Origin: Streptomyces caniscabiei
GTDB taxonomy: Bacteria > Actinomycetota > Actinomycetes > Streptomycetales > Streptomycetaceae
Assembly: GCF_014930365.1 (NCBI RefSeq)
Contig: NZ_JABXWI010000013.1
Coordinates: forward strand, 1-64,000
DNA length: 64,000 nt
Direction: 5' to 3'
Position numbers and translations under genes: made by a program. This document shows, one piece after another, positions 49,485 to 58,837 of this stretch; the stretch's first letter is position 1; the number at the start of each line of letters is the position of its first letter. The notes below the pieces were generated by a model that saw only the letters and a list, made by a program, of their open reading frames with translations, ran no database searches and was not told the origin of the DNA.

Positions 49485-52400
49485 GTGGTGGGGGACCGAA
49501 CCGTGCCCGCGGGCATCGTGCGCTTCATCGTGCTGCGCGCGTGGGTGTACCGCGCGCTCCTCGGTGCCGTGCTGCTGACCGTGCTGCTGACCACAGCCGT
49601 GCTGGCCGCGCTCACCGCCTACTCGGGCGCGATAGGCGACGCGGCGCTGCGGCGGTCGCTCGCGGAGCAGCGCACCGCCGCCGAGGCCGCCCTGGTGCTC
49701 AAGGCCGATGTGCCGGCCGACGAGCGGCAGGCGGCCGACGACGCCGTGCGGGAGGGCGCGCGCGGCATCTTCGACGGGCTTCCCCTGCGGGTCCGCACCC
49801 TGCTGCGGTCGGGTCCGTACGCCCTGCCGGAGAACCTGCGGCCGCCCTCCGAGCAGGGCGGGAACCCGAACCTCACCTACTTCGCGGCCCTGGACCGCAG
49901 CCAGGTGCGAACCCTCGCCGGGAGGCTCCCCCGTGACGCGGTGAACTCCGGGTCCGCCGGGCCTCTGGAGGTCGCACTGCCGCAGAGCGCCGCCCGGCGG
50001 CTCGGCCTGAAGCCAGGCGCCCGGCTCAACGTCACCGACCAGCTGGACGGCCCGGCGGTACCCGTGCTGATCACCGGCGTCTACCTCCCGGTGGACGTCC
50101 GCGCCCCCTACTGGCAACTGGACGACTTGAGCGGCCGCGGTGTGAAGGCGTCGAGCTTCACGACGTACGGCCCCCTGCTCACCGCCCCGGGCGTGCCGAT
50201 GTCCGGCCGGGTGAGCGTCGGCGCGTCGGGCTGGCTGGTCTCGGCCGACTACTCCTCGCTCACCACGGAGCGGATCGGACCGCTGCGCGAGGCCGCCCGC
50301 TCGGGCAACGCGGAACTGCGCGAGCACCCCGCGCTCAGCAGCGCGACCGTGGCGGACACCGCGCTGCCCGAGGTGCTGGACCGCATCGAACGCTCCCTGC
50401 TCGTCACGCGCTCCAGCATGCTGATCGTCGCCGGGCAGCTCGGACTGCTCGCGGCCTGCGCCCTGTTGCTCGTCGCACGGCTCCTCGACTCGGACCGGAC
50501 GGCCGAGACCCGGCTGCTGCGGGCCCGCGGTGCCACCCGGGCACAGCTGGCGGGCCTGGCCGCGCTGGAGGCGCTGCTGATCTCCGCGCCGGCGGTGGTC
50601 CTGGCGCCCCTGTTGTCGGGACCGTTGACGCGGCTCCTGGTCGCCCGGGGCACGCTGAGCCGGACCGGGGTGAGCGTCGACGTGCCGGCCGGGGGCCGAC
50701 CCGAGGTGTGGGCGGTCGCCGCGGGGGTCGCCACGCTGTGCGCGCTGGCGGTGGCGGTCCCGGCATGGCGGGCCACCTTCGCGGGCACCGTCGCGATCCG
50801 GGCGGGGGCGCTGCCCGCGTCGCTGCGCGCCGGGGCGGACGTCGGGCTGCTCGCGGTGGCCGGTGTCGCCTTCTGGATGCTCGACAGCCAGGACTCCGGG
50901 GCCGTCACCGCCGACCGCGAGGGCGTCCTCGGCGTCGACCCGCTGCTGGTCGTGGCGCCCGCCCTCGTGCTGCTCGCCGGAACGGTCCTGGTCCTGCGGC
51001 TGCTGCCCCTGCTGGCACGGGTCGGCGAGCGGCTGCTGACCCGCGGGCAGGGGCTGACCGCGGCCATGGTCGGCTGGCAGTTCAGCCGCCGCCCGATGCG
51101 CGGGGCCGGTCCCGTGCTGCTGCTGGTCATCTCCGTGGCGCTGGGGGTGGTGGCGATCGGGCAGGACGCGTCCTGGCGGCGGTCCCAGGCCGACCAGGCC
51201 GACTTCCGCGCGGGCGCCGACGTACGCGTCCAGGCCTCCGGAGGCGGCGTGGTGGGCCGCACCGACGTCTACGGCGACCTCCCGCACGTGGACGCGGTCG
51301 CCCCCGCGGTCCGCGGCACGATGTCGCTCTCCGGCAGCCGCAGGGCGACCGTCCTGGCCCTGAACACCAAGGAGGCCGCCGGGGCGGTGCTGGTGCGGCC
51401 CGACCTGACCGACGGCCCCCTGCTCGCCGGGCTCGCGCCCCCCGGAACCCCCGCGGGCATCGAGGTACCCGAAGGCACCACCCGGCTCACCCTGACCGCC
51501 GCCCTGTACGGCACCACACCGGGGACGGAGGCCGACGTCACGCTCACGGTGCGCGACCGGCACGGGACCTCCTACGAACTGCCGTCCGGCCACCTCCCCG
51601 CCGACGGCCGCCCGCACCGGCTGACCCCGGACCTGAAGGGCGCCCGGGGCCCCCTGGCGCTGACCGGGATCCGGCTGAGCACGCCCCAGCCGACCGAGCG
51701 TCCGCACCGGCACCGCCTGGTCCTCGGCGCGCTCACGGCGACCGCGGGCGACGGCACCACCCGGCGACTGGTCCTGCCGACGAGCTGGACCACCGCGACC
51801 GAGGCCGACCCGGGTGCCGCCCCGCCCGAGGACGACGCCCGGCCCACGCTCCCCCGGGTCACGTCGACGGCACCCCTCACCCTCACGTACAGCACCGGGT
51901 ACCAGCTGCCCGACCTGCTGCCGCCCGCCCTGCCGCTGGAGGTCCGGCTCACGGTCGACCAGCCCCCGGCGCCCGAGATCGTCGCCGTCGCCACCGACCG
52001 GTTCCTCGACGCGTCCGGCGCACGCGAGGGACAGCGCGTCGAGGTGACGTTCGACGGCCGTTCCGTGCCCGTCCGTATCGCCCGCACCGCGAGGGCGCTG
52101 CCCACGACGGAGGTCACCACCCAGGACGGCGGGGCCCTGCTGGTCGACCTCAGCGCCGTCAACCAGGTCCTCCAGGCCCGCTACGGCACCGGCCTCGCGC
52201 CCACCGAGTGGTGGCTCGGCACGACCGCCCCCGGCGCCACCGCGGCGGCCGCGCGCGCCCTGCCCGACGTCGACCCCGAACAGGTGACGGTGCGCGACGA
52301 GACGGCGGCGAAGCTGCGCGACGACCCCTTCGGGGCGGCCCCGGAAGCGGCGCTGATCGCGGCGGCGGCGGTGACGGTGCTCTTCGCCTCGCTCGGCTTC

Positions 52401-52760
52401 GCGGTGAGCGCGGCAGGAGCCATGCGCACCCGGGACGGAGAGTTCGCCGTGCTGCGCGCCCTGGGGACACCACGACGCCGCCTGGCCCGGCTGGTCGCCG
52501 TGGAGCACGGCGTCCTGGTGACCCTGGCGCTGCTGGTCGGCACGGCCCTGGGCACGGTGCTGACACACGCCCTGGTACCCCTGGTCGTCCTGACCGGGCA
52601 GGCCACCCGGCCGCTCCCGCCGGTCCTGGTCGAACTGCCGCTCCCGCGGCTGGCAGCCCTGCTGGTGGCGCTCGCGGCGGGCCCCGCCCTCGTGACCGCG
52701 GCCCTCGCCCTCCGGCGGGCCAGACCCGTGTCGGCTCTGAGGGACGAGGTGACGCAGTGA
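49485..52760 (+). CDS. ABC transporter permease (FtsX/MacB type), first
   Basis: A 1091-residue permease: an N-terminal membrane helix, a large extracytoplasmic domain (about residues 35-300), an FtsX core (GQLGLLAACALLLVARLLDSDR), a second long extracellular region and a C-terminal membrane block (VTVLFASLGFAVSAAGAMRTRDGEFAVLRALG). It belongs to the large MacB/FtsX exporters for lipoproteins, antimicrobial peptides or surface proteins. The start is one of GTG 49485, 49488 or 49503. It is joined to the next permease by a GTGA overlap, with the ATPase further downstream. Confidence 0.88.
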   Translation: MVGDRTVPAGIVRFIVLRAWVYRALLGAVLLTVLLTTAVLAALTAYSGAIGDAALRRSLAEQRTAAEAALVLKADVPADERQAADDAVREGARGIFDGLPLRVRTLLRSGPYALPENLRPPSEQGGNPNLTYFAALDRSQVRTLAGRLPRDAVNSGSAGPLEVALPQSAARRLGLKPGARLNVTDQLDGPAVPVLITGVYLPVDVRAPYWQLDDLSGRGVKASSFTTYGPLLTAPGVPMSGRVSVGASGWLVSADYSSLTTERIGPLREAARSGNAELREHPALSSATVADTALPEVLDRIERSLLVTRSSMLIVAGQLGLLAACALLLVARLLDSDRTAETRLLRARGATRAQLAGLAALEALLISAPAVVLAPLLSGPLTRLLVARGTLSRTGVSVDVPAGGRPEVWAVAAGVATLCALAVAVPAWRATFAGTVAIRAGALPASLRAGADVGLLAVAGVAFWMLDSQDSGAVTADREGVLGVDPLLVVAPALVLLAGTVLVLRLLPLLARVGERLLTRGQGLTAAMVGWQFSRRPMRGAGPVLLLVISVALGVVAIGQDASWRRSQADQADFRAGADVRVQASGGGVVGRTDVYGDLPHVDAVAPAVRGTMSLSGSRRATVLALNTKEAAGAVLVRPDLTDGPLLAGLAPPGTPAGIEVPEGTTRLTLTAALYGTTPGTEADVTLTVRDRHGTSYELPSGHLPADGRPHRLTPDLKGARGPLALTGIRLSTPQPTERPHRHRLVLGALTATAGDGTTRRLVLPTSWTTATEADPGAAPPEDDARPTLPRVTSTAPLTLTYSTGYQLPDLLPPALPLEVRLTVDQPPAPEIVAVATDRFLDASGAREGQRVEVTFDGRSVPVRIARTARALPTTEVTTQDGGALLVDLSAVNQVLQARYGTGLAPTEWWLGTTAPGATAAAARALPDVDPEQVTVRDETAAKLRDDPFGAAPEAALIAAAAVTVLFASLGFAVSAAGAMRTRDGEFAVLRALGTPRRRLARLVAVEHGVLVTLALLVGTALGTVLTHALVPLVVLTGQATRPLPPVLVELPLPRLAALLVALAAGPALVTAALALRRARPVSALRDEVTQ

Positions 52761-55588
52761 CCCCGCAGCCGGTACCCCCACGCGACGGAGGGACGACGAA
52801 GGTGCCACCGCACGTACGGGCCGGGTTGCGGACCCGGCTGAGGGCCTTCGCCGGCACGTCCGTGGCCCTCGCGCTCCTGGTGGCCGTCACCGCGACGCTG
52901 GCCGCCGCCCACCCGCGCGCCGTCGACCGCTACGGCGACGCGGGCCTGCGCCGGGCCGTCGAGCAGGCCCTGCCCGACCGGACGACCGTGCAGATGCAGG
53001 TCCCACTGCCCTGGATGGACAGTGTCGCGGAGATGGAGGCCGCCCTGCGGGCCGGTCCGCTCGACAAGGCACGGGCCGAGATCCTCGCCACCGCCGAGGC
53101 CCCCCTGGTTCCCGACCCCGCGCAGTCGTCGTACGGCGTGCGCACGACCGTCCCCATGGAGGCGTCCGACGACTGGCTCCCCCAGCCCGGCGGCCGCCCC
53201 GCCCAACTGGTGCTCGCCGCCCAGCAGGAGCTGGCCTCCCACAGCAGACTCAGCGCGGGCCGGCTGCCCCGCACCACGGGCGCACCCGTCACCGCGGCGA
53301 CCGCGCGGGTCGAGGCCGCCGTGACGGTGGAGACCGCCCGCACGCTCGACATCCGGGTGGGCTCGGTGATCCACCTGCCGGGCTCGGCCCGCGCCCCGCT
53401 CGCCGTCCGGATCACCGGGATCGTCGCCCCCCGCACACCCGAGGGCGCCTACTGGTCGGCACTGCCGGTGCTGCGCACCCCCGCGCTGAGCCGCCGGCCC
53501 GACCTCCCGCCGACGGAGGTCCACTGGCTCGGCGGCCTGCTGCTCGCCGCCGACGCCGGCCCGGTCCTCCTGGGCACCCCCGGCCGACCGCAGCGGTACT
53601 GGAACCTCGCCCCTGACGTCGACGCCCTGCGCGGCCACGACCTCGGCCGTCTGGCGTCCGCCGTGGCCGCCCTGGAGTCGGGGCCGGGAGTGCAGCGACT
53701 GCGGACGGTGGTGGACGACGGCCTGGAGGCCGAGACGAACCTCGACGCGGTCCTCGCCGACCACGCCCGGCTGCGGTCCGGGCTCGACCCGCTGCTGCTC
53801 CTCGCCGCCGTCGGCACCGGCAGCCTCGCCGTGATCGTCCTCGCCATGGCCGGCGGCGTGGCGGCCGATCGGCGGCGCGCGGAACTGGCCCTGCTGCGCG
53901 CCCGCGGCGCCTCCCTGCCCGGCCTGGCCCTCAGACTGCTCGCGGAGACGGCGGTGGTGGCGGTGCCCGCCGGGGCCCTCGGACTGACCGCCGCGCTGCT
54001 CGCCCTGCCCGGCGCCCGCACCGGGCCCGCCGTGGCCGCCGCCCTCGCCGTCACCCTGTTCGCCTGCGTCGCGCTGCCCCTGCGCGCCGTGGCGGCCCAC
54101 CGCACGGTCCGCCTCCAGGACGGGCGGGAGGATCTCGCCGCCACCCGGCCGTCACGCCGCCGCACGGTGGCGGAACTGACCGTCGTGGTGATCGCGGCGG
54201 GAGCGGTCGCCGCACTGCGCCGACAGGGATCCGGCGGAACCGCGCTGGTCGCCGCCGCCCCGCTGCTGACGGGCGTGGTCGCGGCCCTGCTGCTGGCCCG
54301 TCTGCACCCCCTGCCGCTCCGCGTGCTGAGCAGGGCGGCCACGCGCATGCGCGGCCTGGTGGTTCCCCTGTCGCTGGCCCAGGTGGCCCGCGCCCCCGGC
54401 TTCGCCGTACTGCCCCTGCTCGCCCTGCTCAGCGCCCTGACCACGGCCGCGTTCGGCGGCTCGGTCCTGGCCGGCGTCACGGCCGCCCGCGACCGGGCCG
54501 CCCTCCTCGACGTGGGCGCCGACGGCCGCGTCGAGACCACCACCGGCGAACTCCCCCGAGCCCTGCCCGACCGGATACGCCGACTGCCCGGCGTCCGGGA
54601 CGCGACGGAGGCGAGCGTCGCCTACGACGCCAAGCCGCAACAGGGCAGCCAGGCGGTGCCGCTGGCCGCCGTGGACCCCGACGCCTACGCGCGCCTCGCC
54701 CGCCGCACGGACCTCGGACCGTTCGACGCGGCCCGCCTCCGACGGACGGACGCCGGTACGACGGACGCCGGTACGACGGGCGGCGGTACGACGGACGCCG
54801 GTACGACGGGCGGCGGTACGACGGGCAGCGCCGACCGGCCTCTGCCCGCGCTGGCCTCACCACGCGTCGCCGACGAGTACGGCACCGGCCCCTACACCGT
54901 CCTGCTCCCGGACGGCACCTCCGTCACCGTCCGCGTCGTCCAGGTCCTGGACCGCACCCCGGCCGTGTCCGGCGACGACTTCCTGATCGTGGACCGCGCC
55001 GGCCTCCCGCGCGGCGCCCGGCGCACGACCACCCTGCTGCTGACCGGTGACGCCCTGAACGGCCGGGAACTGCGCTCGGCGACGCACGGCACGGCGGCGA
55101 CCGTCCGGCTGCGCGCCGAGGAACGCGCACGCGACGCCGACTCGCCGTTGCAGTCCGGCGCCGAACGCCTGTACGGGGTCGCGGTCGCCGCCGGCGCCGG
55201 ATACGCGGTCCTCGCGCTCGTCCTGACCGTGCTGCGCACCGCGCCCGATCGCGGCGCCCTGCTCGCCCGGCTGCGCACCATGGGCATGACCCGGTCACAG
55301 GGCCGGCGGCTGCTGATCCTCACGGCCCTCCCCCAGGCGTTCCTGGCCGCCGCCGGCGGCGTGCTGACCGGCTGGGTCGCCATTCGCCTGCTGGCGCCCG
55401 GCGTCGACCTCACGGCCATCGCGCTGGCCTCCCCGTCCGGGGAGGACGCCGTCCTGCGCACCGATCCGCTCTCCCTGGCCCTTCCGGCGCTCGCCGTGCT
55501 GCTCCTGGCCGTCGGGGTGCCCGCCGGCCAGGCCTGGTGGTCGGGCCGCCGGGGCTCGGTGCGCGAACTGCGGCTGGGGGACACCTAG
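52757..55588 (+). CDS. ABC transporter permease (FtsX/MacB type), second
   Basis: A 943-residue permease with the same design as its neighbour: N-terminal helix (SVALALLVAVTATLAAAHP), large extracellular domain, a membrane core (LLLLAAVGTGSLAVIVLAMAGGVAADRRRAELALLRARG) and a C-terminal core with VRELRLGD. It forms a heterodimer with the first permease and the downstream ATPase. The second extracellular loop holds a 15-base tandem repeat encoding (D/G)(A/G)GTT five times (54749-54823). The GTG at 52757 overlaps the preceding stop. Confidence 0.88.
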   Translation: MTPQPVPPRDGGTTKVPPHVRAGLRTRLRAFAGTSVALALLVAVTATLAAAHPRAVDRYGDAGLRRAVEQALPDRTTVQMQVPLPWMDSVAEMEAALRAGPLDKARAEILATAEAPLVPDPAQSSYGVRTTVPMEASDDWLPQPGGRPAQLVLAAQQELASHSRLSAGRLPRTTGAPVTAATARVEAAVTVETARTLDIRVGSVIHLPGSARAPLAVRITGIVAPRTPEGAYWSALPVLRTPALSRRPDLPPTEVHWLGGLLLAADAGPVLLGTPGRPQRYWNLAPDVDALRGHDLGRLASAVAALESGPGVQRLRTVVDDGLEAETNLDAVLADHARLRSGLDPLLLLAAVGTGSLAVIVLAMAGGVAADRRRAELALLRARGASLPGLALRLLAETAVVAVPAGALGLTAALLALPGARTGPAVAAALAVTLFACVALPLRAVAAHRTVRLQDGREDLAATRPSRRRTVAELTVVVIAAGAVAALRRQGSGGTALVAAAPLLTGVVAALLLARLHPLPLRVLSRAATRMRGLVVPLSLAQVARAPGFAVLPLLALLSALTTAAFGGSVLAGVTAARDRAALLDVGADGRVETTTGELPRALPDRIRRLPGVRDATEASVAYDAKPQQGSQAVPLAAVDPDAYARLARRTDLGPFDAARLRRTDAGTTDAGTTGGGTTDAGTTGGGTTGSADRPLPALASPRVADEYGTGPYTVLLPDGTSVTVRVVQVLDRTPAVSGDDFLIVDRAGLPRGARRTTTLLLTGDALNGRELRSATHGTAATVRLRAEERARDADSPLQSGAERLYGVAVAAGAGYAVLALVLTVLRTAPDRGALLARLRTMGMTRSQGRRLLILTALPQAFLAAAGGVLTGWVAIRLLAPGVDLTAIALASPSGEDAVLRTDPLSLALPALAVLLLAVGVPAGQAWWSGRRGSVRELRLGDT
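54749..54823 (+). repeat. 15-bp tandem repeat inside the second permease gene
   Basis: Five in-frame units of the type GACGCCGGTACGACG encode DAGTT, DAGTT, GGGTT, DAGTT and GGGTT in a surface loop. The order of variants suggests duplication and exchange of whole units. Copy number could vary between strains without breaking the frame. Confidence 0.85.
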
Positions 55589-55667
55589 GACCTTCCCATG
55601 AGCGGAACCCCGAGACCACGCCCTCTCCGACACCGGCCCGTACCCTCCGACCGCCCAGGAGCAGCCG

Positions 55668-56657
55668 ATGACCAGCAGCCCGACCTTCCACGAGCTCGCC
55701 GACCGTGCCCTCGCCGCGCGCGACGCCGCCGCCTACGGTCAGGACGCCCTGATCAGCTGCGACCGGCTGGTACGGATCTTCACCGCCGACGGCGTGGAGG
55801 TCCAGGCCCTGCAAGGCCTCGACCTCCTCGTCCGCGAGGGAGAACTCCTGGCCCTGGTCGGCGCCTCCGGCAGTGGCAAGTCCACCCTCATGAACATCCT
55901 GGCCGGACTGGACCGGCCCACCGCCGGCGCGACCCGAGTCGCCGACCACGACCTGGTCACCATGTCCGCCAAGGAGCGCCTGGTCTACCGTCGCAAGACC
56001 GTCGGCTTCGTCCGGCAGCAGACCTCCCAGAACCTGCTGCCCTATCTCACCGCCGCGCAGAACGTCGCGCTGCCACTACAGCTGGCGCGCGCCCGGGGCG
56101 GGCGCCGGGCCCGCGCCGTCCGCGCCGGGGAACTCCTCGACCTGCTGGGCGTCGCCGAATGCCGCGACCGCCGGCCGCGGGAGATGTCCGGCGGCCAGCA
56201 GCAGCGGGTCGCCCTCGCCGTCGCCCTCGCCAACGATCCCGCGGTCCTGCTCGCCGACGAGCCCACCGGCGAACTCGACTCCCACACCGCCGAACAGGTC
56301 TTCGCCGCGTTCCGCACCGCCAACGAGGAGCTCGGCACCACCATCGTGATCGTCACCCACGACCAGTCCGTCGCCGGCGAGGTCCGCCGTACGGTCGCCA
56401 TCCGGGACGGCCGCACGGCGACGGAGGTCCTGCGCCACAGCGAGGTCGACTCCGCCACCGGCCAGGAGAACCTGGTCGCCCGCGAGTACGCCATGCTCGA
56501 CCGGGCCGGCCGCCTCCAGCTCCCCGCCGAGTACACCCGGGCCCTCGGGATGCGCGACCGCGTCGCCCTGGAACTGGAACCCGACCACATCGCCGTCCGC
56601 CCCGACGACACCCGCGGCGACCGCCCCGGCGGGACTTCGGCGGCGGAGCGGCCCTAG
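55668..56657 (+). CDS. ABC transporter ATP-binding protein with AbrB-like tail
   Basis: A 329-residue ATPase: Walker A GASGSGKST (residue about 65), signature MSGGQQQR, Walker B LLADEP and the H-loop VTHD, i.e. a MacB/LolD-type subunit for the two upstream permeases. Beyond the normal end (about residue 245) it carries 80 more residues including DRAGRLQLPAEYTRALGMRDRVALELEPDHIAVRP, which looks like a SpoVT/AbrB swapped-hairpin DNA- or partner-binding domain. The TAG stop lies in a CTAG at which an IS701-like element begins. Confidence 0.88.
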   Translation: MTSSPTFHELADRALAARDAAAYGQDALISCDRLVRIFTADGVEVQALQGLDLLVREGELLALVGASGSGKSTLMNILAGLDRPTAGATRVADHDLVTMSAKERLVYRRKTVGFVRQQTSQNLLPYLTAAQNVALPLQLARARGGRRARAVRAGELLDLLGVAECRDRRPREMSGGQQQRVALAVALANDPAVLLADEPTGELDSHTAEQVFAAFRTANEELGTTIVIVTHDQSVAGEVRRTVAIRDGRTATEVLRHSEVDSATGQENLVAREYAMLDRAGRLQLPAEYTRALGMRDRVALELEPDHIAVRPDDTRGDRPGGTSAAERP

Positions 56658-57659
56658 TACTCCAGCAGCGGTTCGCTATCTGGCCTGGTCAGACGAATCG
56701 TCGGGAGTGTAGTGGGCTGATGGAGTGTCAGCGGCGGTCTTGCCGGACCGCCCCTTCCACGAGTGGCATCGAGAACTGTCCGAGCGGTGATCAGGGCAGC
56801 CTCCCCGCGTGATCGACGACCTTGCCGACGCGACCTGGGACCGTGAACTCGACGACCTCTTCCTGCGTATCGGCCACCGCTTCGGCCGCGCAGACCTACG
56901 GCGCCGCATGCGCGACCACGTCCGCGCCCTGCTCGGCCCGGTCGGCCGCAAAAACGGCTGGCAACTGGCCGAACACGCAGGCCACCGCACCCCCGACGGC
57001 CTGCAACGGCTCCTGAACGGAGCCACCTGGAACGCCGACGACGTCCGCGACGACCTGCAGACATACGTCGCCGACAACCTCGGCGAAGCCGACGGGTCCT
57101 CATCCTCGACGACACCGGCTTCGTCAAGAAAGGCACCACCTCCGCGGGCGTGCAGCGCCAGGTCTACGCCACCACCCGCGGACGCGCCCTGGTGGACCGG
57201 GAGCTGTATCTGCCCAAGTCCTGGACGGACGACCGCGAACGCTGCCGCGCCGCCAAGATCCCCGATGAGAGGACCTTCGCCACCAAACCAGAACTGGCCA
57301 GGGCCACGGTGCTGCGCGCACTCGCCTCGCCGCTGCCGATCGGCTGGGTGACCGCCGATGCCGCCTACGGCCAGGAATGGCGCTTTCGCCGGATGCTGGA
57401 AGAAACCGCCGTCGGCTACGTGCTCGCCGTCCCGAAGTCCCAGCAGACACCGCGCTTTGGCCGCATCGACCACCTCTTCACGCAGGCGCCGGACGAGGCA
57501 TGGGAGAAGCATTCATGCGGCGACGGCGCCAAAGGCCCGCGTGTCTGTCACTGGGCTGCCGTCCAGCTCCCTGTGATCGAGGACTTCGACGGCGAGCGGC
57601 CCACCCATCACCGCTGGGCACTGGCCCGGCGCAGTATCAGCAGACCCGATGAGATCGCC
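56654..57659 (+). mobile_element. Degenerate IS701-like insertion sequence (right end lost)
   Basis: Begins at the CTAG that contains the stop codon of the ABC ATPase gene (CTAGTACTCCAGCAG), has a 150-base leader with no other gene, then a broken transposase. Its right end is absent: the coding sequence breaks off at about 57659 and continues into an unrelated dehydrogenase gene. CTAG fits the 4-base YTAR target type of the IS701 family. About two thirds of a full element remain. Confidence 0.7.
56809..57659 (+). pseudogene. IS701-family transposase, frameshifted and C-terminally truncated
   Basis: The transposase begins at GTG 56809 (IDDLADATWDRELDDLFLRIGHRF) and is readable to about 57096. 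There one G is missing from a run (GACGGGTCC should read GACGGGGTCC), and the product continues in the next frame as VLILDDTGFVKKGTTSAGVQ, with the first catalytic Asp in LDDTG and the second in VTADAAYG. It stops matching after SRPDEIA at 57659, so the third catalytic residue is lost. The protein cannot be active. Confidence 0.8.
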
Positions 57660-58052
57660 TGGGCCTCGGCGGGCTGGCGGGTGCCGAGGACAGGGGCGTC
57701 GTAGAAGACGAGGCCATGCTCGTCGGCGAAGTCGGCCAGGCCGGCCATGGCGTCGATCCCGGCGGTCGTCGACTGCATCCAGACGGCACCGGACCGCAGT
57801 GCGGGCGCCGCCTCACGCATGACGGCCAGCGTCGCGGGGCCGTCGTACAGCATGGGCAGGACGACGTCGGCACCCTGGACCGCCTCGGCGGGGGGTGCCG
57901 GCGACGAAGGCGCCGTCGGCGGCCGGGGGTTCGGCCTTGGCCCGGGTGCGGTTCCAGGCGCGGACGGTGTGCCCGGCCCTCACGAGATCGCGGGCCATCG
58001 CGGCGCCCCTGATGCCGGTGCCCAGGACGCTCACGGTGAGCTTGTCGGTCAT
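57660..58052 (-). pseudogene. NAD(P)-dependent 3-hydroxyisobutyrate dehydrogenase-like gene, frameshifted and truncated
   Basis: On the minus strand ATG 58052 opens MTDKLTVSVLGTGIRGAAMA, a typical NAD(P)-binding start of the 6-phosphogluconate/3-hydroxyisobutyrate dehydrogenase family. After about 52 codons a run of six C's (57887 region, ACCCCCCGCC) shifts the frame by one base; removing one C restores AEAVQGADVVLPMLYDGPATLAVM and continues through STTAGIDAMAGLADFADEHGL. It then ends at the junction with the transposase near 57660. The C-terminal half of the enzyme is absent, so this is dead. Confidence 0.8.
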
Positions 58053-58227
58053 GACGTCGGATTCCTGTTCTCATACGGACGTTGCTACCAGTGAGGTGAC
58101 CAAGATCATGGCCACCCGCGTGAGGCGGTTTCCGTATGCCCTGATTCTCCTCTCGATCATCACGCTTTCCTCGGAGTACAGTCCGTCAGCTTGTTCTCAT
58201 CAAAGCTTCATTGGGGGGGTGAGGTGT
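58053..58227. other. Degenerate region upstream of the LamG remnant
   Basis: 175 bases that follow the dehydrogenase start on the left and precede the LamG remnant. An open frame (ATG 58109, MATRVRRFPYALILL...) runs into the LamG remnant but has unusual composition, lower GC than its surroundings, and no clear homology. Promoter or UTR sequence is likely; TTGTTC at 58192 could be a weak -35. Confidence 0.4.
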
Positions 58228-58756
58228 GTGAGCCTCGAAGGGAAGTGGCGAAGACGCGTCGTGGGCGGCGCGCTGTCCGTGGCACTCGGTCTGGGCCTGG
58301 TGGTGGCACTGCCACCTGCGGCGTCCACGACCGCATCGGCCGCGGCCCCGCGGCAGACGTCCGCACCGGGCACGGGCAACGAGACCTTGTCCGAAGGCGA
58401 GGCGCTGGCCAAGGCCAAGCGGACCGGCACGGATGTGGAGATCGTGTCGCTGCGCGGCGAGAGCAGCGAGGTGTACGCGACACCGGACGGCAAGCTCGAG
58501 GCGCGGGAGCACTGACGGGGTGTCCGACGACACCACCTGCGCGGACCGGCTGTCGTGGTCCGAGAACGTCCTGTCCTACAAGGCCACGGGCGGACTCCAG
58601 ATCGGCCGCGCCCGCACGGCGGGAGCGTGGGGCGAGTACTGGCCCGGCGCCGTCGACGACGTCTGGGCCTTCCAGGGCGCGCTGAGCGACTCCCAGATCG
58701 CCCATCTGTCGCTGGGCATGCCGGGCGTCGCCACCGAGGTACCCGGCACCGACTGA
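58228..58756 (+). pseudogene. Remnant of LamG-domain secreted protein gene (internal deletion)
   Basis: The 5' part (58228-58515) encodes a signal peptide (WRRRVVGGALSVALGLGLVVALPPAAST) and the start of the mature protein, NETLSEGEALAKAKRTGTDVEIVSLRGESSEVYATPDGKLEAREH, then stops. Immediately after, in another frame (58520-58756), comes the end of a LamG-type jelly-roll domain: YKATGGLQIGRARTAGAWGEYWPGAVDDVWAF...IAHLSLGMPG. The long middle of the usual secreted protein, expected to be well over 1000 residues, is missing. Such proteins commonly lie next to RHS genes in Streptomyces, as here. A short peptide could still be made from the first part. Confidence 0.75.
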
Positions 58757-58837
58757 CCTGAAGCGGTGCCGGCCCGTCGCCCTGTACGGACGGGCCGGCA
58801 CCGGTTTCACACCAGCTTTCACTCATCAAGGGGAACG

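Noticed and set aside
49410..52808. A 1132-codon minus-strand frame
   Set aside because: Complement of the first FtsX permease; Gly/Gln/Arg-rich with no recognisable motif.
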